A stretch of 11,693 nt of DNA, from NCBI GenBank assembly GCA_023388015.1, contig JAEWHB010000210.1:1-11693 (forward strand). The letters run 5' to 3'. Below are positions 1 through 6,885 of this stretch, piece by piece. Origin of the DNA: Bacteroidota bacterium. GTDB lineage: Bacteria; Bacteroidota; Bacteroidia; Flavobacteriales; Weeksellaceae. How positions within the stretch are numbered: position 1 is the first letter of the stretch; every line of letters begins with the position of its first letter. Under the pieces are notes generated by a model. The model was not told where the DNA came from. It saw nothing but the letters and a program-made list of their open reading frames with translations, and did no database searches. Position numbers and translations under genes: made by a program.

Positions 1-2
1 GT

Positions 3-2405
3 ATGACCCGACGCATTTTATTTTTTACTGCTTCCTTTCTATTCAGTTTTAGTCTTTTTGCACAGGAAAACATCAGTTTTCAGAAACCACCCAAAGAAAT
101 TTTGGATTTGGTTGAATATGAACGTGCACCCAATGTTTTGATGGATTCAGATAAAAATTATATGATTTTAACTTATCGAAATACTTATAAATCCCTTGAT
201 GATTTGAATCAGGAAGAATTGCGTTTGGGCGGACTTCGCATCAATCCCGATCATCATATTTCGAGTACAATTACTTATTTGAACAATCTGAAAGTTCGAA
301 AAATTAGTGATAAAAATGAAATTCAAGTCAAAGGACTTCCCGAAAATCCAAGGATTGCCTATCTGACCTGGTCGCCTGACGAGTCCAAAATCGCCTTTAC
401 AAATACCGGTAAAAATGGTTTGGAACTTTGGGTTTTAGATATAAAATCAGCTACAGCAAAGAAAATTTCAACCCAACCACTGAATGCGAACCTCGGAAAT
501 CCAATTACTTGGTTCAATGACAATCAAAATCTTTTGGTTATAACCGTTCAGGATAATTTGAAATTAATCGACCCCGAAAAGGAATTGCCCGAAGGACCGA
601 TTGTTTCAAATTCGGACGGATCGGTTTCCCAAAACAGAACTTATCAGGATTTATTGAAAAATAAAACCGATGAATATAATTTCGAACAAATTACAACGAC
701 TCAGATTTACAAAGTCAATTTAAATGGAGATGTGAAACTTTTTAAAGACAAGGGTATGTACCGAAACATCAGTTTCTCTCCCGATGGTAAATATGTGATG
801 ATTTCGACCATTCAAAAACCCTTTTCTTATTTGGTTCCATTGAGCCGTTTTCCTTCTGAACAAACTGTTTATACATCGGAAGGAAATCTTGTAAAACAAG
901 TAAATCAACTGGATCTGGCGGAAATAATGCCCAAAGGATTTATGGCCGTTCGTCAGGGAAAAAGATCGATGTATTGGCGATCCGACATTGCTTCGACTTT
1001 AGTTTATGTAGAAGCGCTTGACGAAGGCGACCCAGCCAAAGAAGTCGAATTCCGGGATGCGGTTTATACATGGAAAGCGCCTTTTGATTCTGCTCCGGAA
1101 TTGCTTACCAAAACCGTACAGCGTTTTGCGGGAATTCAATGGGGAAATGAAAATTATGCCATTTTAATGGATCAATGGTACGATACCAGAAGTCGAAGAA
1201 CCTATCTGCTCAATCCTTCTCAACCCGGTGCTCAGTCCAAATTAATTTCAGATCGTAATTATCAGGATATTTACAGTGATCCGGGCAATTTTGAAACCCG
1301 TAAAAACGAATTTGATCGTTATGTTCTGGCCATTGACGGAAGTACTGCTTATCTGATTGGTGAGGGATATACACCCGAAGGGCAATTTCCGTTCATTGAC
1401 AAATTGGATTTGAAAACTTTAAAAACCACTCGTTGGTATCAGTCCACTTACAAAGACAAAATAGAAAATATTTTCACGATTACGGATTTCAAAAAAGGAA
1501 CTGCTTTGGTCAGAATTGAGTCGGCAACGGACTATCCGAATTATTATTTCCGAAATCTAAATCGTAAAGAAAGCATCACTCAGCTGACGGACTTTAAAAA
1601 TCCGTTTGAAAGCATCAAAGATGTTCACAAAGAAGTAATTAAATACCAAAGAAAAGATGGCGTTGAACTATCAGGAACGCTTTATTTACCTGCCGGATAT
1701 GATAAAAAAGAAAAACTGCCTTTATTAATCTGGGCTTATCCGTCTGAATACAAAGACAAAAACAGTGCGGGGCAATCCAGTCACAATCCCAATGAATTTA
1801 CGTTTCCTTATTATGGAAGTTTTGTGTATTGGGTAACGCGCGGCTACGCCGTTTTGGATGATGCCGCTTTCCCTATCATTGGTGAAGGAGATACCGAACC
1901 CAATGATACATTTGTAGAACAATTGATCTGGAATGCTGAAGCAGCAATCGATGCCGTAGATAAATTGGGCTACATTGACCGAAAAAGAGTGGGTGTTGGC
2001 GGACATTCTTATGGCGCTTTTATGACAGCTAATCTTTTGACACATTCCGATTTATTTGCTTGTGGAATTGCCCGAAGCGGTGCTTACAATCGTACGTTGA
2101 CGCCGTTTGGTTTCCAAAGAGAACAAAGGAATTATTGGGAAGCGCCGGAAGTTTACAACCGGATGTCCCCCTTCATGAATGCAGAAAAAATGAAAACGCC
2201 GATGCTTTTGACACACGGCGAAACGGATAATAATCCGGGAACTTTCACTTTGCAAACCGAAAGATATTTCCAGGCTTTGAAAGGATTGGGCGCACCGGTT
2301 CGGATGGTCATTTTACCCAAGGAAAGTCACGGTTACGTAGCCAAAGAAAATATTTTGCATTTGCTTTGGGAACAAGATCAGTTTTTGGAAACTTATTTGA
2401 AATAA
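3..2405 (+). CDS. Exported S9-family serine peptidase, glutamyl endopeptidase (S9D/CGEP)-like
   Basis: The 800-residue product starts with a signal peptide (MTRRILFF, hydrophobic core, cleavage after LFAQ near residue 21), so it should act in the periplasm or outside the cell. Residues ~90-560 hold WD/PD40-like propeller segments (for example LTWSPDESKIAF and ISFSPDGKYVM). Residues ~570-800 form the alpha/beta-hydrolase peptidase domain. The nucleophile is Ser669 in GGHSYGAF, with probable Asp742 in HGETDNNPG and His776 in KESHGY. Between them, IIGEGDTEPND and CGIARSGAYNRTLTPFGF strongly resemble, from memory, plant chloroplast glutamyl endopeptidase and its bacterial homologues, which cleave after Glu. 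That substrate preference is inferred from similarity only. The start is chosen because the signal peptide begins exactly there; only two bases precede it, so its promoter is outside the window. A terminator follows, so it is probably the last gene of its transcript. Confidence 0.93.
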   Translation: MTRRILFFTASFLFSFSLFAQENISFQKPPKEILDLVEYERAPNVLMDSDKNYMILTYRNTYKSLDDLNQEELRLGGLRINPDHHISSTITYLNNLKVRKISDKNEIQVKGLPENPRIAYLTWSPDESKIAFTNTGKNGLELWVLDIKSATAKKISTQPLNANLGNPITWFNDNQNLLVITVQDNLKLIDPEKELPEGPIVSNSDGSVSQNRTYQDLLKNKTDEYNFEQITTTQIYKVNLNGDVKLFKDKGMYRNISFSPDGKYVMISTIQKPFSYLVPLSRFPSEQTVYTSEGNLVKQVNQLDLAEIMPKGFMAVRQGKRSMYWRSDIASTLVYVEALDEGDPAKEVEFRDAVYTWKAPFDSAPELLTKTVQRFAGIQWGNENYAILMDQWYDTRSRRTYLLNPSQPGAQSKLISDRNYQDIYSDPGNFETRKNEFDRYVLAIDGSTAYLIGEGYTPEGQFPFIDKLDLKTLKTTRWYQSTYKDKIENIFTITDFKKGTALVRIESATDYPNYYFRNLNRKESITQLTDFKNPFESIKDVHKEVIKYQRKDGVELSGTLYLPAGYDKKEKLPLLIWAYPSEYKDKNSAGQSSHNPNEFTFPYYGSFVYWVTRGYAVLDDAAFPIIGEGDTEPNDTFVEQLIWNAEAAIDAVDKLGYIDRKRVGVGGHSYGAFMTANLLTHSDLFACGIARSGAYNRTLTPFGFQREQRNYWEAPEVYNRMSPFMNAEKMKTPMLLTHGETDNNPGTFTLQTERYFQALKGLGAPVRMVILPKESHGYVAKENILHLLWEQDQFLETYLK

Positions 2406-2430
2406 TTGAAAGTTAATCAATTGATAAAAT

Positions 2431-2468
2431 AACCTTCAGGTGCTTAAAAACCTTGAAGGTTTTTCTTT
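2431..2468 (+). terminator. Intrinsic terminator of the S9 peptidase gene
   Basis: AACCTTCA (2431-2438) pairs perfectly with TGAAGGTT (2454-2461). The stem can extend by two more GC pairs across a one-base bulge (GG 2439-2440 with CC 2451-2452). The loop is about 10 nt, and the downstream tract is TTTTCTTT. It lies about 26 bp after the peptidase stop codon. Confidence 0.8.
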
Positions 2469-2662
2469 AATACCTTAAAGCCAGTTTAAATTTCATCTAA
2501 TTATTTTGTTATGCGTCTTTTTGCCTGCAACATCGTTAATTTTTTCGCCGAACATACCCGATTTCGACTACAAAAATTGCCTTGTTTCGGCTAAAAATAC
2601 ACTATTACAATTCTAAAATATAAATTTTAAAACAGGCTTTTAGAAGAATACTCAAAAATCCT

Positions 2663-2670
2663 TAATTTTG
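2663..2670 (+). promoter_or_regulatory. Bacteroidota -7 element upstream of the YebC-family gene
   Basis: TAATTTTG is a full match to the Bacteroidota -7 consensus TAnnTTTG. It lies 19 bp before the ATG, which predicts a very short leader. I see no clear -33 TTTG; the closest T-rich stretch is near 2638-2641. The rest of the 2469-2662 gap shows no gene or other recognisable signal. Confidence 0.55.
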
Positions 2671-2689
2671 CCACTCAAAAATTGAACTT

Positions 2690-3403
2690 ATGGGAAGAGC
2701 GTTTGAATTCAGAAAGGGCAGAAAAATGAAACGTTGGGCCACGATGTCCAAAACTTTTACTCGACTAGGCAAAGACATCGTAATGGCGGTAAAAGAAGGC
2801 GGTCCCAATCCGGAAGCTAACTCCAGATTGAGAGCGGTCATTCAGAACGCCAAGGCTGCCAATATGCCGAAGGAAAACGTAGAACGCGCCATCAAAAAAG
2901 CATCCGATAAAGACACGGCTAACTTCAAAGAAGTTTTGTTTGAAGGTTACGGCATGCATGGAATTGCGGTATTAATTGAAACTGCGACCGATAATAATAA
3001 CCGTACAGTTGCCAACATCCGCAGTTATTTCAACAAATGTAACGGACAATTGGGCACACAAGGTTCGGTGGAATTTATGTTTGACCATATCTGTAACTTT
3101 ACCGTGAAAGGTGAAGGTCTGGACATTGAAGAACTGGAACTGGAACTGATTGATTATGGTGCAGAAGAAATGTTTGAGGAAGAAGGAAACGTCGTGGTTT
3201 ATGCGCCATTTGAAAGTTTCGGACAGCTTCAGAAGTATTTCGAAGAAAATAATATTGAAATCATTTCAAGTGGATTTGACCGAATTCCACAAGTTACCAA
3301 AGAATTAACTGAAGAACAACAAGCCGATTTGGACAAATTACTGGAAAAAATCGAAGAAGATGACGACGTTCAAAACGTTTTCACCACAATTGCAAATAAT
3401 TGA
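2690..3403 (+). CDS. yebC: YebC/TACO1-family translation factor (YeeN/YebC2-type)
   Basis: The 237-residue product has the length usual for the family. The conserved N-terminal domain is clear: MGRAFEFRKGRKMKRWATMS, then FTRLGKDIVMAVKEGGPNPE and NMPKENVERAI. The central domain has NNRTVANIRSYFNKCNGQLG and GSVEFMFDH, and the tail is acidic (EEDDDVQNVFTTIANN). This pattern looks more like E. coli YeeN and Bacillus YebC2 than E. coli YebC. The family was long annotated as transcriptional regulators (PmpR). Mitochondrial TACO1 and YebC-type proteins have since been tied to translation through difficult nascent sequences such as polyproline, so I favour a cytosolic, ribosome-related role. The ATG is supported by the -7 box just upstream and by the family-typical MGR start. 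It lies directly upstream of argS, another translation gene. Confidence 0.93.
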   Translation: MGRAFEFRKGRKMKRWATMSKTFTRLGKDIVMAVKEGGPNPEANSRLRAVIQNAKAANMPKENVERAIKKASDKDTANFKEVLFEGYGMHGIAVLIETATDNNNRTVANIRSYFNKCNGQLGTQGSVEFMFDHICNFTVKGEGLDIEELELELIDYGAEEMFEEEGNVVVYAPFESFGQLQKYFEENNIEIISSGFDRIPQVTKELTEEQQADLDKLLEKIEEDDDVQNVFTTIANN

Positions 3404-3410
3404 TAAAAAT

Positions 3411-3500
3411 CTTTGTGAACTTTGCGCTTTTCTTTGTGAACTTTGTGGTTAATAAACTTTAAACACAAAGGACACTAAGTTTTTTTACAAAGGACACAAA
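3411..3500. repeat. Clustered CTTTGTG / CACAAAG direct and inverted repeats
   Basis: CTTTGTGAACTTTG occurs at 3411-3424 and again at 3432-3445, a 21-bp period. ACAAAGGACAC occurs at 3465-3475 and 3487-3497, a 22-bp period, on the opposite sense. CTTTGTG at 3441-3447 can pair with CACAAAG at 3464-3470. The array fills almost the whole yebC-argS gap. Similar CTTTGTG-rich intergenic repeats are common in flavobacterial genomes as far as I recall. It may be a dispersed repeat or a hairpin-forming spacer, and its function is not visible from sequence. Confidence 0.6.
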
Positions 3501-3515
3501 TCAAAATTTCATAAA

Positions 3516-5543
3516 ATGAATCTTAAGCAAAAAACAACTGAAATCCTCTCCCAAACTATAAACGAACTTTATAATTATAGTCCGGAGCGGCTTGAGATTC
3601 AAAATACCCGTAAAGAATTTGAAGGCCAATATACTTTGGTCACTTTTCCTTTGATCAAAGAGCTGAAAAAAAATCCTGAAGCGCTGGGAAATGAAATCGG
3701 AAATGCACTTTTATCAAAAAATCTGATTTCAGGATTTAATGTCGTGAAAGGCTTTTTGAATTTAAGTTTTCCAAGCGAATTCTGGCTAAATAATCTGAAA
3801 GAAAACGCTTCAAAAGCGAAATTTGGTTTTACAGAAAATCATCCCGAAGCGAAATCGGTAATGGTTGAATATTCTTCACCCAACACCAATAAACCCATTC
3901 ATTTAGGGCACATCCGAAACAATCTTTTGGGGTATTCGGTCGCTAATATTTTTAAAGCAGCCGGACATAAAGTTCAGAAAATCCAGATCATCAACGACCG
4001 CGGAATTCATATTTGTAAATCGATGATTGCCTGGGAAAAGTTCGGAAATGGCGAAACACCTGAAAGTTCCGGAATGAAAGGCGATCATTTGGTGGGGAAA
4101 TATTATGTGGAATTTGATAAGGAGTTAAAAAAACAATTGGAGAATACCATTAGAAATTCAAGTGAATTATATTTTGAAAATTTGGTTAATCATTTAAATA
4201 ATATTCCTTTAGTCGAAAATGAACAACAAAATGCAATTGGAAAAAGTATTAAAGACTATTTAGAAAGTGAGAATATTCACATTGAGTTACCAAGAGATAT
4301 TGATTATATAACAGCAGATTTAAATGAAAAAGGTGAAACCTTAAGAAATGAGTTTAACGCTGTATTTAATCCAAATACACCAAATATTGAACAATCCAAA
4401 ACTAAAAAAATCGAGTCCATTGTAGAAAAGAATTTTACTTCATTAATTCCAATTTTACAAGAAGCACAAGAAATGCTGATAAAATGGGAAGCCGGAGATG
4501 AAGAAATCCGAAATCTCTGGGCGAAAATGAACGGTTGGGTTTATGAAGGTTTTGGAGAAACTTACAAAAGATTGGGCGTCGATTTTGACCATTATCAGTA
4601 CGAAAGCAATACGTATTTATTAGGTAAAGATTTGACTCAAAAAGGATTGGATTCCGATGTTTTTTATCGGAAAGAAGACGGTTCGGTTTGGATTGATTTA
4701 ACCGCTGACGGATTGGATGAAAAACTGGTTTTGCGTTCTGACGGCACATCGGTTTACATGACCCAGGATTTGGGAACCGCAGTTGAAAGATTTGAAACTT
4801 TTGATATTGACAAATTGATTTATGTGGTTGGAAATGAGCAGGATTACCACTTCAAAGTATTGTTTTTAATTCTGAAAAATTTAGGCTACAAATGGGCCGA
4901 TTCTTTAGAACATTTGTCGTACGGAATGGTCAATCTTCCTGACGGAAAAATGAAATCCCGCGAGGGAACCGTTGTGGATGCCGACGAATTGATGGAAGAC
5001 ATGTTCCAGACGGCCAAAGAAATTTCGTCGGAATTGGGCAAACTGGACGGTTACTCGGAAGAAGAAAAAGACAGTTTGTACGAAATCATCGGAATGGGCG
5101 CTTTGAAATATTACATTTTAAAAGTTGATCCGAAAAAAGGAATTTTGTTTGACCCGAAAGAAAGTGTGGATTTTAACGGAAATACCGGACCATTTATTCA
5201 ATATACTTACGCGCGGATTCAGTCCATTTTGCGAAAAGAAAGTCCGGCTGAATTTGATTTGAATGCCATTGAAATCAATGAAGCAGAAACCGAAATCATT
5301 CGTCATTTGTATAATTTCGAAGAAACGATTCAAAAGGCGGCTGAAGATTTAAGTCCGGCCTTGGTTGCAAATTATGTTTATGATTTGGTGAAATTATTCA
5401 ATTCTTTTTATCAGAATCATTCGGTTTTAAAAGCAGAAGAAGAAAATCTAAAAAACTATCGTTTGTGGCTTTGCCAGTGGGTTTCTAATGCCATTTCCAA
5501 TTCTTTGGAATTGTTGGGAATCGATTCGCCGGAGAAAATGTAA
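3516..5543 (+). CDS. argS: Arginyl-tRNA synthetase with an unusual internal insertion
   Basis: This class I aminoacyl-tRNA synthetase charges tRNA-Arg with arginine in the cytosol. The N-terminal additional domain spans about residues 1-95. The HIGH signature appears as HLGH (129-132) in SPNTNKPIHLGHIRNN, and the KMSKS loop as KMKSR (478-482). A DALR-type anticodon-binding domain fills the C-terminus, ending LLGIDSPEKM. The length is 675 residues, against roughly 580-595 for typical Bacteroidota ArgS. The excess lies between residues ~207 and ~312, after GKYYVEFDKELKK and before ILQEAQEMLIKWEAGDEE. The frame is open throughout, and both catalytic signatures are intact, so the enzyme should work. 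The gene must be essential unless a second copy exists. The start ATG follows the repeat array; no convincing -7 box is seen, so cotranscription with the YebC gene is possible. Confidence 0.95.
   Translation: MNLKQKTTEILSQTINELYNYSPERLEIQNTRKEFEGQYTLVTFPLIKELKKNPEALGNEIGNALLSKNLISGFNVVKGFLNLSFPSEFWLNNLKENASKAKFGFTENHPEAKSVMVEYSSPNTNKPIHLGHIRNNLLGYSVANIFKAAGHKVQKIQIINDRGIHICKSMIAWEKFGNGETPESSGMKGDHLVGKYYVEFDKELKKQLENTIRNSSELYFENLVNHLNNIPLVENEQQNAIGKSIKDYLESENIHIELPRDIDYITADLNEKGETLRNEFNAVFNPNTPNIEQSKTKKIESIVEKNFTSLIPILQEAQEMLIKWEAGDEEIRNLWAKMNGWVYEGFGETYKRLGVDFDHYQYESNTYLLGKDLTQKGLDSDVFYRKEDGSVWIDLTADGLDEKLVLRSDGTSVYMTQDLGTAVERFETFDIDKLIYVVGNEQDYHFKVLFLILKNLGYKWADSLEHLSYGMVNLPDGKMKSREGTVVDADELMEDMFQTAKEISSELGKLDGYSEEEKDSLYEIIGMGALKYYILKVDPKKGILFDPKESVDFNGNTGPFIQYTYARIQSILRKESPAEFDLNAIEINEAETEIIRHLYNFEETIQKAAEDLSPALVANYVYDLVKLFNSFYQNHSVLKAEEENLKNYRLWLCQWVSNAISNSLELLGIDSPEKM
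4134..4451 (+). other. AT-rich in-frame insertion within argS
   Basis: Codons ~207-312 of argS replace what is usually a short linker of about 20-25 residues between the YYVEFDKE and LQEAQEML segments. The net gain is therefore about 80-85 residues. The block is visibly richer in A and T than the flanking argS sequence, and its protein is rich in Asn, Glu, Ile and Lys with no Cys or Trp. Helical stretches are likely (for example ELYFENLVNHLNNIP and TKKIESIVEKNFTSLIP). I recognise no domain in it. The exact borders are inferred from remembered family sequences. Confidence 0.65.
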
Positions 5544-5546
5544 ATT

Positions 5547-5620
5547 CTATATGAATTCATAGATTTTTTACAGTTAATTGTTTTCATAGATAGATTGAGT
5601 AGTTTCGAATTGTAATTTCG
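5547..5620 (+). promoter_or_regulatory. Bipartite operator-promoter module upstream of the lipoprotein gene (copy 1)
   Basis: Block A (5547-5567) contains GAATTCATAGATTTT, and block B is TTTTCATAGATA (5581-5592). The TTCATAGAT core therefore occurs twice, at 5556-5564 and 5583-5591, 27 bp apart. A -7-like box, TAATTTCG (5613-5620, one mismatch to TAnnTTTG), starts 30 bp after the second core; TAGTTTCG at 5600-5607 is an alternative. Block B would sit near -35 to -45, a usual place for an activator. The same architecture recurs at 9478-9551. That a regulator binds here, and which one, is inference. Confidence 0.6.
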
Positions 5621-5639
5621 TCATTATCAAACTATAAAT

Positions 5640-6236
5640 ATGAAAGCTCAGGTTCTCTACTTATCATTTATTTTACTGATTGCTACCGCAGGTTGTTCTC
5701 AAAAAGACACTGAGGTTTCTTTACCTCAAATTCCGACAAAACAAGTTGTTACCTATCAAAAAATCGGCAATACAGAAATTTCATTTCCTTCAGAAAAAGT
5801 TTGGAAAAAGGACGATGGTCTGTCAGAAATGACTCCCTTCGAAGCTGAAAATTATATTTACAAAGAAGTCTTTTTAATGGATTCGCCTGCAGACGAATTG
5901 ATTTCTTTCTCGCATTTCATCATAAAATCTGAACAGAAACCTGATTTAGAAGCCGGTGTTAACAAATCTGTTCAAGCCATGGCTCAATCACTGAGGGCCA
6001 AAGTTGATACCAAACAAGACAGGAATGTTTCCGATGAGTTTGGATGGGAAGCTTTCCAAAGTCAAGGACTTTTTATACCCGAAAACGAAGGAATTCTTCC
6101 AATCCAATTTCATGCAACCATGATTCAGTCCGACAAAAAAATGTATTATTTCTTGGCATTGTTCAATCATACAAATGAAGACAGATTAAAAGAATTTGCT
6201 GAAATGCTCCCTCATATTAAAATAAAAACTCCTTAA
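5640..6236 (+). CDS. Small lipoprotein of unknown function
   Basis: The 198-residue product has a lipoprotein signal peptide: MKAQ, hydrophobic core, and a lipobox ending TAGC with Cys19 as the lipidated residue. The residues after Cys19 are SQKDTE. A K-D pair just after the cysteine resembles the surface-export signals described for Bacteroidota lipoproteins, so outer-face location is possible but not certain. The mature part begins with a linker followed by segments such as EISFPSEKVWKK and MYYFLALFNHTNEDRLKEFAEMLPHI, suggesting a compact alpha/beta domain. I do not recognise a family. It is the first gene after operator copy 1, and its stop codon is 10 bp from the next start. It may be an accessory or sensing component for the downstream two-component system, which is inference from position only. 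Confidence 0.8.
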   Translation: MKAQVLYLSFILLIATAGCSQKDTEVSLPQIPTKQVVTYQKIGNTEISFPSEKVWKKDDGLSEMTPFEAENYIYKEVFLMDSPADELISFSHFIIKSEQKPDLEAGVNKSVQAMAQSLRAKVDTKQDRNVSDEFGWEAFQSQGLFIPENEGILPIQFHATMIQSDKKMYYFLALFNHTNEDRLKEFAEMLPHIKIKTP

Positions 6237-6246
6237 AACCATCATT

Positions 6247-6788
6247 ATGAAAAACTTGTATTTTACTTTTATAGTATTATTTCTATTTAAATTATCCTTT
6301 GCACAGGAAGCAAAAGTGTATACCATAGAACCTGTGCCGAACGGTTCGGTTTCCTATTCAGGTAATCTTTCTGAAGGCATCGTTTTGAATGACCTTTCAT
6401 GGGCATGGAATAGCTCAAACGCTTGTTTTCCAGAAACTCAAAAAAGAAAATTCACAGGAAAACATATATTTTACACCGGAATAATTCCGACTCATTCTGA
6501 AATGACTGTAACAGTTATTCCCACTGATAAAAATGCCAATTTCAGTATTTATGCTTACGAAATGGCAGTTGAAAAAACGGATTTGGTTCCAAATTTACCC
6601 AGTTCTATCAGAGTGAGGCAGATCACAAATGGGATTATAAAAAGAAAGGAAAGATTCAAGACCACACCAGAACTGTAACGGATTTGATTGCTATCAACAG
6701 TCCGTATAGAGTGGTTATTGGTGTGGTGGGCGCAGAAGGACTTAGCGAAGGAGATTTCACTTTAAAAATCGATATGAAAACGAAATAA
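6247..6788 (+). pseudogene. Exported hypothetical protein, frameshifted
   Basis: The first frame encodes 143 residues with a signal peptide (MKNLYFTF, core, SFAQ near residue 20) and ends in a tail (RVRQITNGIIKRKERFKTTPEL) that looks out of frame. The -1 frame from about 6613 continues sensibly: CEADHKWDYKKKGKIQDHTR (first Cys assuming one restored base), then DLIAINSPYRVVIGVVGAEG, ending KIDMKTK at TAA 6786-6788. Adding one base between 6612 and 6613 (for example a T making TGT) gives a continuous protein of about 180 residues. Its new Cys could pair with the Cys of NACFPETQ. The intact product would be a small exported beta-rich protein (segments SEMTVTVIPTDKNANFSIYAY and EGDFTLKI). I do not know its function. 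It is probably cotranscribed with the lipoprotein gene. Confidence 0.7.
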
Positions 6789-6797
6789 ATCAATTTT

Positions 6798-6811
6798 CAT
6801 TAAATTTAATG
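6798..6811. promoter_or_regulatory. 14-bp perfect palindrome upstream of the histidine kinase gene
   Basis: CATTAAATTTAATG is its own reverse complement. It lies 18 bp before the probable kinase ATG at 6830. It could be an operator, but AT-rich palindromes arise often by chance in DNA of this composition. Confidence 0.25.
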
Positions 6812-6829
6812 ATCTGCAAAACTCTCTAC

Positions 6830-6885
6830 ATGGATAAAAAATTTGTAAATCATTAATAACTAAAGGGATTTCAGTCATCTGGATA
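6830..6885 (+). other. Out-of-frame 5' end of the histidine kinase gene
   Basis: ATG GAT AAA AAA at 6830-6841 is followed by TTT GTA AAT CAT TAA in its own frame. With one more A in the six-A run (6836-6841), the reading continues into the kinase frame as MDKKICKSLITKG. A hydrophobic core then follows and ends in LFAQ, a textbook Bacteroidota signal peptide. The kinase frame itself has a stop at 6835-6837 and no ATG before the GTG at 6886. Confidence 0.65.

Noticed and set aside
1725..2045. 106-codon minus-strand frame inside the S9 peptidase gene
   Set aside because: It is antisense to the conserved catalytic domain; its composition follows the codon pattern of the real gene and the product resembles no protein I recognise.
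3411..3500. CRISPR array
   Set aside because: The repeats are short, change orientation, have no unique spacers of constant length and no cas genes are nearby.
4435..4749. 104-codon open frame on the minus strand inside argS
   Set aside because: It lies opposite a clearly conserved gene, has no promoter or family resemblance, and overlaps the AT-rich insert where chance open frames are easy. It is an antisense shadow.
6679..6788. Separate small gene after the exported hypothetical protein
   Set aside because: There is no start codon with a plausible leader, and the frame joins the upstream gene with one added base, so it is the displaced C-terminus.
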